Source: an uncultured Paracoccaceae bacterium (GTDB lineage Bacteria > Pseudomonadota > Alphaproteobacteria > Rhodobacterales > Rhodobacteraceae). From it: a stretch of 64,000 nucleotides of DNA. The stretch lies in the NCBI GenBank assembly GCA_937872465.1, contig CALMSR010000053.1, positions 1 to 64,000 on the forward strand, read 5' to 3'. Below are positions 37,562 through 45,933 of this stretch, piece by piece. The position numbers and the translations under genes are program-made. Every line of letters begins with the position of its first letter. The stretch's first letter is position 1. The notes beneath the pieces are model-generated. The model was given only the letters and a program-made list of their open reading frames with translations. It made no database searches and was not told the origin of the DNA.

Positions 37562-38725
37562 TCAGCGCGCCGGCCCGAGGATGTCGTCGAGATCGTGCTG
37601 CGGCCGCCGGCGCGTCAGCGCCAGCAGCACGCCGAGCCCGAGGCCGGCGGCGATCAGCGAGGAGCCGCCGTAGGAGATGAGCGGCAGGGTCATGCCCTTG
37701 GCCGGCAGGAGCCGCACCGCGACGCCCACGTTGATCATCGCCTGCATGCCGAGCAGCACCGCGAGCCCGGTGCCCGCCAGCCGCACGAAGGGATCGCGCT
37801 CCCGCACAAGCCGCAGGAGCGATCGCACCACGATCGTCATATAGAGGCCGAGGATCAGCACGCAGAGGATCAGCCCGAATTCCTCGGCCGCCACCGCGAT
37901 GATGAAATCGGTATGCGCGTCCGGCAGGGTCCATTTCACGCTGCCATTGCCGATCCCGACCCCGAGATAGCCGCCCTCCTGGATCGCATTGGTGGCATAG
38001 CCGATCTGCGTGCGCGGATCGACCTCCGAGCTCAGGAAGCCGTCGATGCGCCGCGCCACATGCTCGGAATTGTGATAGGCGAACCAGCCGACCGCGACCA
38101 CGCCGGCGCCGACGCCGCCGAGCAGCGGCACCGGCGCGCCGGCGGCGAAATACATCAGCGCCCAGCAGGCGATGATCAGCCCCGCCTGGCCGAAATCCGG
38201 CTGGAGCGCCAGGATCGTGGTCAGCGCCAGCGCGAAGACGAAGGAGATCGCGGTGCCGGGCGGCCCCTTGACGTCGTAGCTCGCCGCCATCAGCCAGCCG
38301 GCGAAGATGGCGAAGCTGGGCTTGAGGAATTCCGAGGGCTGGACCGAGACCACCTTCAGCGAATACCAGCGCACCGCGCCCTTGCCGAAATCGGTGCCGA
38401 AAACCGGCAGGAGCGCCAGCGCGACGAAGGAGGCGATGAAGGCCATTACCGCCCAGCGCCGCAGCCGGTGGGGCGCCATCATCGAGACGACGACCATCAG
38501 GAAGAGCGCCAGCACCCCGAAGGCCGCCTGCCGGGTGACGTAGTGGAAGGGATCGAGCCCGTTGCGCAATGCGAGCGGCGGCGAGGCCGCCTGCCCCAGC
38601 AAGAGCCCGATCAGGAAGAGCGCCACGATGGCGGCCAGCGACCAGCGGTCGACCGTGCGCCACCATTCCGGGACGATCGCCTCGCCCGGCCGCGCCGAAG
38701 CCGCGCCATGCACCATGTCGGTCAA
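37562..38725 (-). CDS. ftsW: Peptidoglycan glycosyltransferase FtsW
   Basis: FtsW is a SEDS-family polymerase of septal peptidoglycan with about ten transmembrane helices. The 387-residue protein has FGTDFGKGAVRWYSL, the catalytic-Asp region LQPDFGQAGLI, and DAHTDFIIAVAAEEFG followed by LPLISYGGSS. I chose the TTG at 38725 because aaaggg lies 9 bases upstream and the protein then aligns with homologues. ATG 38716 lacks a Shine-Dalgarno; ATG 38782 would add 19 residues. The gap before it holds an RTX gene, not murD. Confidence 0.9.
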   Translation of the reverse strand: MTDMVHGAASARPGEAIVPEWWRTVDRWSLAAIVALFLIGLLLGQAASPPLALRNGLDPFHYVTRQAAFGVLALFLMVVVSMMAPHRLRRWAVMAFIASFVALALLPVFGTDFGKGAVRWYSLKVVSVQPSEFLKPSFAIFAGWLMAASYDVKGPPGTAISFVFALALTTILALQPDFGQAGLIIACWALMYFAAGAPVPLLGGVGAGVVAVGWFAYHNSEHVARRIDGFLSSEVDPRTQIGYATNAIQEGGYLGVGIGNGSVKWTLPDAHTDFIIAVAAEEFGLILCVLILGLYMTIVVRSLLRLVRERDPFVRLAGTGLAVLLGMQAMINVGVAVRLLPAKGMTLPLISYGGSSLIAAGLGLGVLLALTRRRPQHDLDDILGPAR

Positions 38726-39200
38726 CGGGAACTGCCCTTTCCCAATGCCTGCCTCGTCGTCCCGGCCGCGGTTTGGCTCCACGATCCGGGCGTCGGATAC
38801 AACCTATAGCCGTTTCAGGCCCGTTTGACCAGTACTCCACGCGCGGAGGGCAGAGCGATCGCAGCTGGAGATTGTTCTTTCTTCTTCCTTTCTGCCACGA
38901 CCGCCCCGACCCGAGACGAGGGCTGCGCCGCCGCGTGCCGGAAAACATCACCCCGCCCGCGCCAGCCAGACCGAATGCCCGGCGCAAGCCCCCGCGCGCG
39001 ATGCCGATCGAACCCCGCCGCCGAAGCCGAGTAGACCGCCCGCGTGCCGGCGGCGAGCCGGCGGTCTGAGCGATCAGGCATAGGCCATCACATCAACCGA
39101 CGAAGCGCGTCGAGATGTGCGGCAACTCAGTACGGGTTTCGCCGGCTCGAAGAGAACCTTCCCTGAAGCCTACTAAAGACACGAGATTTGCCGGCGCCAG
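38726..39200. other. 475-bp gap between ftsW and RTX gene, no supported gene
   Basis: An 88-codon open frame on the minus strand (38815-39081) has no recognisable features, and I do not call it. The gap has an 8-bp inverted repeat, AGACCGCC at 39033-39040 with GGCGGTCT at 39060-39067. On the minus strand TATAGG, 18 bp after TGGTCA near 38810-38840, could serve as a promoter for ftsW. This stretch may mark one edge of the inserted RTX region. Confidence 0.4.
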
Positions 39201-40130
39201 TCAAAGAATGAAGTCGGATATTTCAACCGTAGCGTGATCGGCGATCTCGATATGAAAATCGGCGCGCAGGTCGCCGTCGACATCGCCGGAACCGAACCCG
39301 TTCCGATAGTTCACCTCGCCGGCCACACCGCTGAAGCGGCTGTCACCAATAAACTGAAATGCCTGGTTTCCACCCAGCGTCACGTCGGCGTCTATCCGCG
39401 CAAGATCGATTCGGTCGCTTCCATGAACGAAGTCGACGGTGACGTCCCGGCCCGGCCCCTTGCCGGCCTCTTCAATCGAATTGAACACGAACCTGTCCGC
39501 CCCGCTGTGCCCGGTGAGGCGGTCCCGGCCAAGCCCCCCATTCAACGCATCGTTGCCCGCGCCGCCCGCGAGTTCGTCGTCGCCGTCCTCGCCGAAGATC
39601 CGGTCGTTGTCCTCCCCGCCGTTCAGACGATCAAAGCCCGTACCGCCGAAGAGCCGGTCGCGGCCTTCGTCACCCCTGATGGTGTCATTTCCGATATTGC
39701 CGTTGAGAAGGTCATCGCCTTCCCCGCCGAGAACGAGATCGTCTCCGCCCTTCCCTGAAATCAGATCGTTGCCGTCGAAGCCCAACAGAATATCGCTTTG
39801 CTTCGAACCTGTGATACGATCCGCCCCCGATAGGGCATAAGCAAACGTCTCACGCTGGCTATCGAAATATATATCCGAATACAACATAACACTTGCATCT
39901 CTATTTATGTTTGTCGCAACATAAAATAGAGATTCTCCAATACGTTGAGTATAACTTGATACCGTGCCATTCACGAAACCGTCGTAATCATACCAAAAAT
40001 CGCCTCTGTATGTCCCCGTTTCAATACCATTCGAGATCCTTATTGTTGTGTAGTTTGCAACAAGAACATCTCCATAGAATACCGAAGAGTGCGCCATATC
40101 GACGCCCTGATAGAATTGAACCTTCGCCAT
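39201..40130 (-). CDS. RTX calcium-binding protein (type I secretion substrate) inserted in the dcw cluster
   Basis: This 309-residue protein has an N-terminal region of about 100 residues with no known domain. About nine glycine/aspartate nonapeptide repeats follow (GGDDLVLGGEGDDLLNGN and similar, about 100-210) and bind Ca2+ as a parallel beta-roll. The end, about 220-309, resembles the serralysin C-terminal domain and closes with VEISDFIL, a probable type I secretion signal. There is no Sec signal. The first third of the coding sequence is strikingly AT-rich (39841-39960: 42 G+C of 120 bases, 35%), unlike its neighbours. No hlyB/hlyD/tolC genes are adjacent. It splits murD from ftsW. Confidence 0.9.
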   Translation of the reverse strand: MAKVQFYQGVDMAHSSVFYGDVLVANYTTIRISNGIETGTYRGDFWYDYDGFVNGTVSSYTQRIGESLFYVATNINRDASVMLYSDIYFDSQRETFAYALSGADRITGSKQSDILLGFDGNDLISGKGGDDLVLGGEGDDLLNGNIGNDTIRGDEGRDRLFGGTGFDRLNGGEDNDRIFGEDGDDELAGGAGNDALNGGLGRDRLTGHSGADRFVFNSIEEAGKGPGRDVTVDFVHGSDRIDLARIDADVTLGGNQAFQFIGDSRFSGVAGEVNYRNGFGSGDVDGDLRADFHIEIADHATVEISDFIL

Positions 40131-40213
40131 GACCGATCTTTATCCTAATTTTCACCCAGGAAACGAAAATACGTCCCCGGAATGCCCTGGACCAGCGATT
40201 TGTGAATCGGTGG

Positions 40214-41653
40214 TTAGTGCGCGGAGCCGTGCGGCGAGGCCGGTTGGACTGATGCAGCATATCCCCGCACCAGCGCCTCGAATGCCTCGCCCCGCTCCTC
40301 GAAGCTCGTGAACTGGTCGAAGCTCGAGCAGGCCGGCGCCAGAAGCACCGTCTCGCCCGCCTGCGCCTCTGCGGCGGCCGCTTCCACCGCTGCCGCCAGC
40401 GTCCCGCTCACCACATGGGGCACCTCCCCGAGCGTCGCGGCGAATTCCCCCGCCGCCTCGCCGATCAGATAGGCCTTGGCGATCCGCCCGAAAAGCGGGC
40501 GCAGGCTCTCGATGCCCCCGCCCTTGGGCCGCCCCCCGGCGATCCAGCGGATGCGCTCGAAGCTCGCCAGCGCCCTTCCGGCGCTGTCGGCATTGGTCGC
40601 CTTGCTGTCGTTGACGAAGCGCACCCCGCGATGCGTCGCCACCGTGCGCGCCCGGTGCGGCAGGCCGGGATAGCTCGCCAGCCGCTCGGCGATCACCCGC
40701 GGCGCCATGCCGAGCGACCGCGCCGCGGCATAGGCGGCACAGGCGTTCTGGTGATTATGCGCCCCGGGCAGGGACACGATCCCCCGCAGGTCGACCGATC
40801 CCTGCTGCCGTCCGTTGCGCCATTCCGCGAGGAACCCCTTGCGCGCGGTCACGCTCCAGCTCACGCCGGCAAGCTTCCGCGTCACCGAGACCTCGATCAC
40901 CGGATCCCCCGAGCCCGCCTCCTCGCGCATCACATTGGCGAGGAACCGGCCCTCCTCCTCGTCGACCCCGATGATCGACCGCGAAGGCCCCCCTTGCGTG
41001 AAGAGCCGCCGCTTGGCGGCGAAATAGCCCCCAAGCCCGCCGTGCCGGTCGAGATGGTCCGGCGAGAGGTTGAGGAAGACCGCGATGTCGGGCTGCAGCG
41101 CCCGGGCGAGCTCGGTCTGGTAGGAGGAGAGCTCCAGCACCACCACCATGCCGTCCTCGGCCGGCTCGAGGTCGAGCACGCCCCGCCCGATGTTGCCGCC
41201 CATCTGCACCGGCCGCCCGCTCGCCTCGAGCACATGGGCGAGCAGCGCCGTGGTCGTCGATTTCCCGTTCGAGCCGGTGATCGCCACCACCTGCGGCACC
41301 CGCTCGAACGCGTCCCATGCCGGCGTCGCGAAGGAGCGGAAGAAGAGGCCCACGTCGTTGTCGACCGCGACCCCCGCCGCCCAGGCAGCGGCGACGGCCG
41401 GATGCGGTTCGGGATAGAGATGCGGGATGCCGGGGGAGACGATCAGCGCGTCAATCCCGTCCCAGGCATCCGCCCGCGCGAGATCGGCAATCGCGGTGCC
41501 TTCGGCCGCCGCCCGCGCCCGTGCCGCCTCACCGTCGTCCCAGGCGACGACCTCCGCCCCGCCCGCCCGAAGGGCTGCCACCGCCGGCATGCCCGACCGC
41601 CCGAGCCCGAGCACCGCCACCTTGTGGCCGTCGTAGCCGCGGACCGGGATCAC
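40214..41653 (-). CDS. murD: UDP-N-acetylmuramoylalanine--D-glutamate ligase MurD
   Basis: MurD adds D-Glu to UDP-MurNAc-L-Ala. The 479-residue protein has [14 protein letters not shown] near the N-terminus, the ATP loop [15 protein letters not shown] and the GGRPKGGG and ACSSFDQF segments. The start is the GTG at 41653 (MIPVRGYDG), which matches the family; an in-frame ATG at 41671 adds six residues. A 17-codon ORF (41650-41703) with a strong Shine-Dalgarno ends in a GTGA overlap with this start, suggesting coupling. Confidence 0.93.
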   Translation of the reverse strand: MIPVRGYDGHKVAVLGLGRSGMPAVAALRAGGAEVVAWDDGEAARARAAAEGTAIADLARADAWDGIDALIVSPGIPHLYPEPHPAVAAAWAAGVAVDNDVGLFFRSFATPAWDAFERVPQVVAITGSNGKSTTTALLAHVLEASGRPVQMGGNIGRGVLDLEPAEDGMVVVLELSSYQTELARALQPDIAVFLNLSPDHLDRHGGLGGYFAAKRRLFTQGGPSRSIIGVDEEEGRFLANVMREEAGSGDPVIEVSVTRKLAGVSWSVTARKGFLAEWRNGRQQGSVDLRGIVSLPGAHNHQNACAAYAAARSLGMAPRVIAERLASYPGLPHRARTVATHRGVRFVNDSKATNADSAGRALASFERIRWIAGGRPKGGGIESLRPLFGRIAKAYLIGEAAGEFAATLGEVPHVVSGTLAAAVEAAAAEAQAGETVLLAPACSSFDQFTSFEERGEAFEALVRGYAASVQPASPHGSAH

Positions 41654-41703
41654 GCGGCGATCCCCGCGCATGGGATGGCGGAAAGGACGGTCGCAGCGAC
41701 CAT
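41650..41703 (-). CDS. Putative 17-residue leader peptide upstream of murD
   Basis: ATG at 41703 follows GAAGGAG by 6 bases, the best Shine-Dalgarno in the neighbourhood. The ORF encodes [17 protein letters not shown] and ends TGA, overlapping the murD GTG as GTGA. So ribosomes translating it would reinitiate at murD. The peptide itself need not be stable. It looks like a coupling or regulatory leader; alternatively it is a fortuitous ORF created when the cluster was rearranged. Confidence 0.5.
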   Translation of the reverse strand: MVAATVLSAIPCAGIAA

Positions 41704-41851
41704 GGCATGCTCCTTCGGCGGGCGCCCCTCGCCGCCGCTCCTGTTTCGACAAGCTCGCCGCGGGATGCAAGAGGCTCCGCGAGCCTCGCCCTTGCGCGCG
41801 CCGCCCGCACCGGGCACCCTACCCGCCTCGCGGCCCATCGAGGCGGAAGAC

Positions 41852-42523
41852 ATGCGCTACAGGCTTTCTCTGGCGGCGGTTCTCGCGGCGCTCTGGGCCG
41901 CCCCGGCCGCCGCCGACTGGACGGAGGCCGCCTGCGAGATCTATCCCGCGGGCTCGGACCGGATCGAGACGATGCTGCCCTGCACCTTCGCGCAGAGCCA
42001 GGGCGCCATCACCATCACCCGCGGCGACGGCGTGACCCACGAGCTCACGCCCTCCGGCGAGACCCCGGGCAATTTCCACGATCAGGATGGCCGGACGGTC
42101 TATCGCCAGAGCGGCCTCGGCGACCAGGGGCTGATCTTCCGCTTCCCCGACATCAGCATCTTCCTCTATTGGGACAGCTCGGCGCTGCATCCCGACGAGA
42201 CCGACAATCCGACGGCCCCCTTCTCGACCGCGGATTACGACGCGACCACGCTCCTCGCCTGCCGCGCTGCCACGGCGACGGACTTCGGCCAGTGCCCGGC
42301 CGGGATCCTGCGCATGGAGAACGGCCAGGCCTCGATCGAGGTCGAGAGCCCGCGGGGCGAGCGGTTCACGATGAACTTCCTGAAGGACGCAACCGACGGC
42401 ACGCCCTACGTGAACGCGACCAACCGCGCGGTCGATGCCCGCTACGAGAGCGACACCTGGACCGTCACCATCGACGGTCACGAGGTCTACGAAGTGCCGC
42501 TGGCCGTGATCGAGGGCGGCTGA
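41852..42523 (+). CDS. Secreted protein of unknown function
   Basis: A 223-residue protein with a signal peptide (MRYRLSLAAVLAALWAAPAAA, cleavage before DWTEA). The mature part has six Cys-sparse segments, including CEIYPAGSD and TDFGQCPAGILRMENG, and looks like a beta-rich domain. I do not recognise the family. The Shine-Dalgarno is aggcgg. It is divergent from murD with about 200 bp between and convergent with the ChaC-like gene. It is one of the extra genes inside the dcw cluster. Confidence 0.7.
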   Translation: MRYRLSLAAVLAALWAAPAAADWTEAACEIYPAGSDRIETMLPCTFAQSQGAITITRGDGVTHELTPSGETPGNFHDQDGRTVYRQSGLGDQGLIFRFPDISIFLYWDSSALHPDETDNPTAPFSTADYDATTLLACRAATATDFGQCPAGILRMENGQASIEVESPRGERFTMNFLKDATDGTPYVNATNRAVDARYESDTWTVTIDGHEVYEVPLAVIEGG

Positions 42524-42574
42524 CCGCACCGGCCGATCTCCGTCGGGCCCCCCACGCACGGTCTGCCGCCGGTA

Positions 42575-43273
42575 TCAGTCCCGGCGCGCGCCGCGCTCCA
42601 GCCGCTCCGCGACGAGATCCTGCATCCGCCACAGGTAGCGATCATGGATGCCGCGCGCCTCCAGATGCTCCACCGTGCTGCGCAGGTAATCCGCCGAGGT
42701 TCCGCGCTCGCCCGCAGCGGTCGCCAGCGCCTCGACCACCACCTCCTCCGGCAGGTCCGGAAGGAAGGCCGGATGCGACCGGTCCGCGATCACCACCAGG
42801 GCCCGCACCGGACCCGCGTCCGTGCGCGCGGTGACCCAGCGCATGTGCGGCCTGTCGAAGCGCACGGGATGCTCGCGCCGCACCACGCGGGCGAGGTTCT
42901 CCGCCAGCGTCTCCGGCGCCAGGCGGAACACCACGCCCTTGCAGGACCCGCCGCCCTGCAGTCCCAGCGCGATTCCCGGCCGCTCCGGCGTGCCGCGATA
43001 GAGCCGGACCCAGCCGATGCAGAACGAGCGCCGCCACCCCGCGACCACGCCGAGCCGCTCCTCGGCATAGTCGAACTCGGGGTTCCAGATCAGCGAGCCA
43101 TAGGCGAAGATCCAGACCGCGCCCGATGGCGGCGCCCCGGCCATCAGCGCCGCCGTCGCGGCGGCGTATTCCGCCTCCGTGGGAAGGTCGCTGCGCCCCG
43201 CAAGCCGCCCGCTTTCGCCGCTGAAGGGAGGCACCCGCGCCGTCAGCGCCTCGGTCAGTCGCATGCGCCGCAT
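42575..43273 (-). CDS. ChaC-like gamma-glutamylcyclotransferase
   Basis: This 232-residue protein has the gamma-glutamylcyclotransferase fold. The substrate loop YGSL occurs in IFAYGSLIWNPEFDY, and ARLGVVAGW-like LGVVAGWRRSFCIG follows, with RRTDAGPVRALVVIA nearby. ChaC proteins cut glutathione to 5-oxoproline and Cys-Gly in the cytoplasm. The start is 43273 (MRRMRLTEA) or the Met three codons on. It stands between the 3' end of mraY and the secreted protein, interrupting the usual mraY-murD order. Confidence 0.9.
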   Translation of the reverse strand: MRRMRLTEALTARVPPFSGESGRLAGRSDLPTEAEYAAATAALMAGAPPSGAVWIFAYGSLIWNPEFDYAEERLGVVAGWRRSFCIGWVRLYRGTPERPGIALGLQGGGSCKGVVFRLAPETLAENLARVVRREHPVRFDRPHMRWVTARTDAGPVRALVVIADRSHPAFLPDLPEEVVVEALATAAGERGTSADYLRSTVEHLEARGIHDRYLWRMQDLVAERLERGARRD

Positions 43274-43392
43274 TCCGGCTCATCCCTACGGAGAGAACCA
43301 CGCCCTGTGGGTGCCTCTGACGCTACCACATTTGCCAAGCGATGTCATATACATGCGCATGGTCTCATCCCGAGACGCCGCGACCTGCCGCC

Positions 43393-44478
43393 TCAGCGCA
43401 GCTTCAGCGTGGCCAGCCCGATCATCGCCAGGATCAGCGAGACGATCCAGAACCGGATCACGATCTGCGGCTCCGCCCAGCCCTTCTTCTCGAAATGGTG
43501 GTGGATCGGCGCCATCAGGAACACCCGCTTCTTGGTGCGCTTGTAGTAGGCGACCTGGATGATCACGCTCAGCGCCTCGACCACGAAGAGCCCGCCGATG
43601 ATCGCCAGGACGATCTCGTGCTTGGTCGCCACCGCGATCGCCCCGAGCGCACCGCCGAGCGCGAGGCTGCCGGTATCGCCCATGAAGACCGCTGCGGGAG
43701 GGGCGTTGTACCACAGGAACCCGAGCCCGCCGCCGATCAGCGCCGCGACGAAGATCAGGATCTCGCCGGTGCCGGGCACGAAATGCACGCCGAGATATTC
43801 GGTGAAATCGGTGCGCCCGACCACATAGGCGATGACGCCGAGGGAGCCTGCCGCGATCATCACCGGCATGATCGCCAGCCCGTCGAGCCCGTCGGTGAGA
43901 TTGACCGCATTGGCCGCGCCGACGATCACCAGCATCGCGAAGGGCAGGAAGAACCAGCCGAGATCGAGCATGAACTGCTTGAAGACCGGGAAGGCGAGCT
44001 GCCCGGTCAGGTCGGGGGGATGCAGATACATCGCCCAGCCCCCGGCGATCAGCGCCACCGCGAAGCCCGCGCCGAGCCGCACCCGCCCCGAGACCCCGGC
44101 ATGGGTCTGCTTGCGCACCTTGGCGTAATCGTCGACGAAGCCGATCAGCCCGAAGCACAGGGTCACGAAGAGCACCATCCAGACATAGCCGTTGTCCCAG
44201 CGCGCCCAGAGCAGGGTCGAGAAGACGATGGCCGAGAGGATCAGCAGCCCGCCCATGGTCGGCGTGCCGGCCTTGGTCAGGATATGGCTCTCCGGCCCCT
44301 CGCTGCGGATCGGCTGGCCCCGCCCCTGGCGCACCCGCAAGAGCCCGATCAGCCGCCGCCCGAACAGGAAGCCGAAGATCAGCGCGGTCATGAAGGCGCC
44401 GCCCGCCCGGAAGGTGATGTAGCGGAAGACGTTGAGCGCGCTGAGGTTCTGGGCCAGTTCGGCGAGGAAATAGAGCAT
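43393..44478 (-). CDS. mraY: Phospho-N-acetylmuramoyl-pentapeptide transferase MraY
   Basis: MraY makes lipid I from UDP-MurNAc-pentapeptide and undecaprenyl phosphate. The 361-residue protein has ten predicted helices and the catalytic blocks [23 protein letters not shown] with the Mg2+ Asp cluster, and [13 protein letters not shown] and [13 protein letters not shown]. It starts 9 bp after murF ends. It is the last gene of the mraZ-to-mraY run before the cluster is interrupted. Confidence 0.97.
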   Translation of the reverse strand: MLYFLAELAQNLSALNVFRYITFRAGGAFMTALIFGFLFGRRLIGLLRVRQGRGQPIRSEGPESHILTKAGTPTMGGLLILSAIVFSTLLWARWDNGYVWMVLFVTLCFGLIGFVDDYAKVRKQTHAGVSGRVRLGAGFAVALIAGGWAMYLHPPDLTGQLAFPVFKQFMLDLGWFFLPFAMLVIVGAANAVNLTDGLDGLAIMPVMIAAGSLGVIAYVVGRTDFTEYLGVHFVPGTGEILIFVAALIGGGLGFLWYNAPPAAVFMGDTGSLALGGALGAIAVATKHEIVLAIIGGLFVVEALSVIIQVAYYKRTKKRVFLMAPIHHHFEKKGWAEPQIVIRFWIVSLILAMIGLATLKLR

Positions 44479-44487
44479 GCCTGGGCC

Positions 44488-45933
44488 TCAGTTCCCGTTC
44501 GCCTCGGCGGGGCGCGCCTCGCCCATCTTCTTGATCTCGGCCACGACCGCGGCGACCCGGGAGCCGTTCGAGCCCTTGACCATGGCGATGTCGCCCGCGT
44601 CCACCAGCCGGCGCGCCCGCGCCGCCATGGCTTCCGCGGTCGGGAACCATTCGCCGCGCTGCCGTCCGGGCAGCGCCTCGTGCAGCGCCCGCATCCGCGC
44701 GCCGGCGCAATGCACCACGTCGACCGCCGCCAGCGCGGGGATGCGCGCGAGCCCCGCATGCAGCTCGCGCTCGCCCTCGCCGAGCTCCAGCATGTCGCCG
44801 AGAAAGGCGACCCGGCGCCCCCGCGCCACCCGGCCGATGCCGTCGACCGGCTGCTCCACGGCGAAGACCTCGAGCGCCGCCGCCATCGCCGCCGGATTGG
44901 CGTTGTAGCTCTCGTCGATCAGCGTGATCGCCCCGTCGAGCCCGGCCGGCCCCAGGGTCACCGTCCAGCGCGCCCCGCGCCCCTCCGGGGGCCGCCATTG
45001 CGCGAGCGCGAGCGCCGCGCGCGCGATGTCGCCGCCGAGCGCCTCCACCGCCGCCAGCGCGCCCAGCGCGTTCATCGCCAGATGCCGGCCCGGGGCGCCG
45101 AGGCGGAAGAGGAACCTCCGGCCATGCGCCCGCGCCGCGATCGTCGTCGCCGTCGCGCTCACCCTGGCCTCGTCGAGACGGAATTCCGGCCGCCCGGCCG
45201 TCCCGAACCGCAGCGGCCGCGCCCCGAGCCGCCGCGCCGCGGCCAGCAGGATCGGATAGGTCTCGATGTCCCGGTTGAGGATCGCGGCCCCGCCGGGCTC
45301 CAGCCCCTCCAGGATCGCCGCCTTCTCGCGGGCGATGCCGGCGAGATCGCGGAAGGCCGCGAGATGCACCGCCGCGACGGTGGTGATCATCGCCACATGC
45401 GGCCGGGCGAGCCGCGCCAGCGGCGCGATCTCGCCCGGCGCGTTCATGCCGATCTCGAGGACCGCGAAATCCGTCTCGCGCGGCATGCGCGCGAGCGTCA
45501 GGGGCACGCCCCAATGGTTGTTGAAGCTCTTCTCCGCCCCATGCACCCGCCCCTGCACCGCAAGCGCGGCGCGCAGCATCTCCTTGGTGCCGGTCTTGCC
45601 CGCCGAGCCGGTCACCGCCACGAGCTTCCCGCGCAGCCGCGCCCGCGCCGCAGCACCGAGCGCGCGCAGCCCGTCGAGCACGTCGCCGACCACCAGAAGC
45701 GGCGCCTCCGCCGGAACCCCGTCCGGCCGGCGCGCGACCATCGCGGCGGCCGCACCGCGGGCAAGCGCATCGGCCACGAAATCATGGCCGTCCCGCTCGG
45801 CGGTCAGCGCCACGAAGAGATCCCCCGGGGCGAGCGTGCGCGTGTCGATCGAGACCCCGCCGGCCGCCCAATCCGCCCGGCTCTCGCCCAGGGTGGCGGC
45901 GACGGCCTCGTCGCGGCGCCAGAGCGCCGTCAC
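44488..45933 (-). CDS. murF: UDP-MurNAc-tripeptide--D-Ala-D-Ala ligase MurF
   Basis: MurF adds D-Ala-D-Ala to the UDP-MurNAc-tripeptide. The 481-residue protein has the ATP loop VAVTGSAGKTGTKEML, FNNHWGVPLTLARMP, and the MNAPGEIA and DESYNANPAAM segments typical of MurF. Its start overlaps the murE stop by 4 bp, and mraY follows after 9 bp. Confidence 0.97.
   Translation of the reverse strand: MTALWRRDEAVAATLGESRADWAAGGVSIDTRTLAPGDLFVALTAERDGHDFVADALARGAAAAMVARRPDGVPAEAPLLVVGDVLDGLRALGAAARARLRGKLVAVTGSAGKTGTKEMLRAALAVQGRVHGAEKSFNNHWGVPLTLARMPRETDFAVLEIGMNAPGEIAPLARLARPHVAMITTVAAVHLAAFRDLAGIAREKAAILEGLEPGGAAILNRDIETYPILLAAARRLGARPLRFGTAGRPEFRLDEARVSATATTIAARAHGRRFLFRLGAPGRHLAMNALGALAAVEALGGDIARAALALAQWRPPEGRGARWTVTLGPAGLDGAITLIDESYNANPAAMAAALEVFAVEQPVDGIGRVARGRRVAFLGDMLELGEGERELHAGLARIPALAAVDVVHCAGARMRALHEALPGRQRGEWFPTAEAMAARARRLVDAGDIAMVKGSNGSRVAAVVAEIKKMGEARPAEANGN

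Noticed and set aside
38815..39081. 88-codon minus-strand open frame between ftsW and the RTX gene
   Set aside because: Low-complexity Arg/Ala protein without recognisable features, no Shine-Dalgarno I trust, and partly covered by an inverted repeat.
39500..39830. Tandem short repeats that could be taken for a CRISPR array or tandem DNA repeat
   Set aside because: They are the codons of RTX nonapeptide repeats, with the 27-bp periodicity of the protein motif, and no spacer structure.
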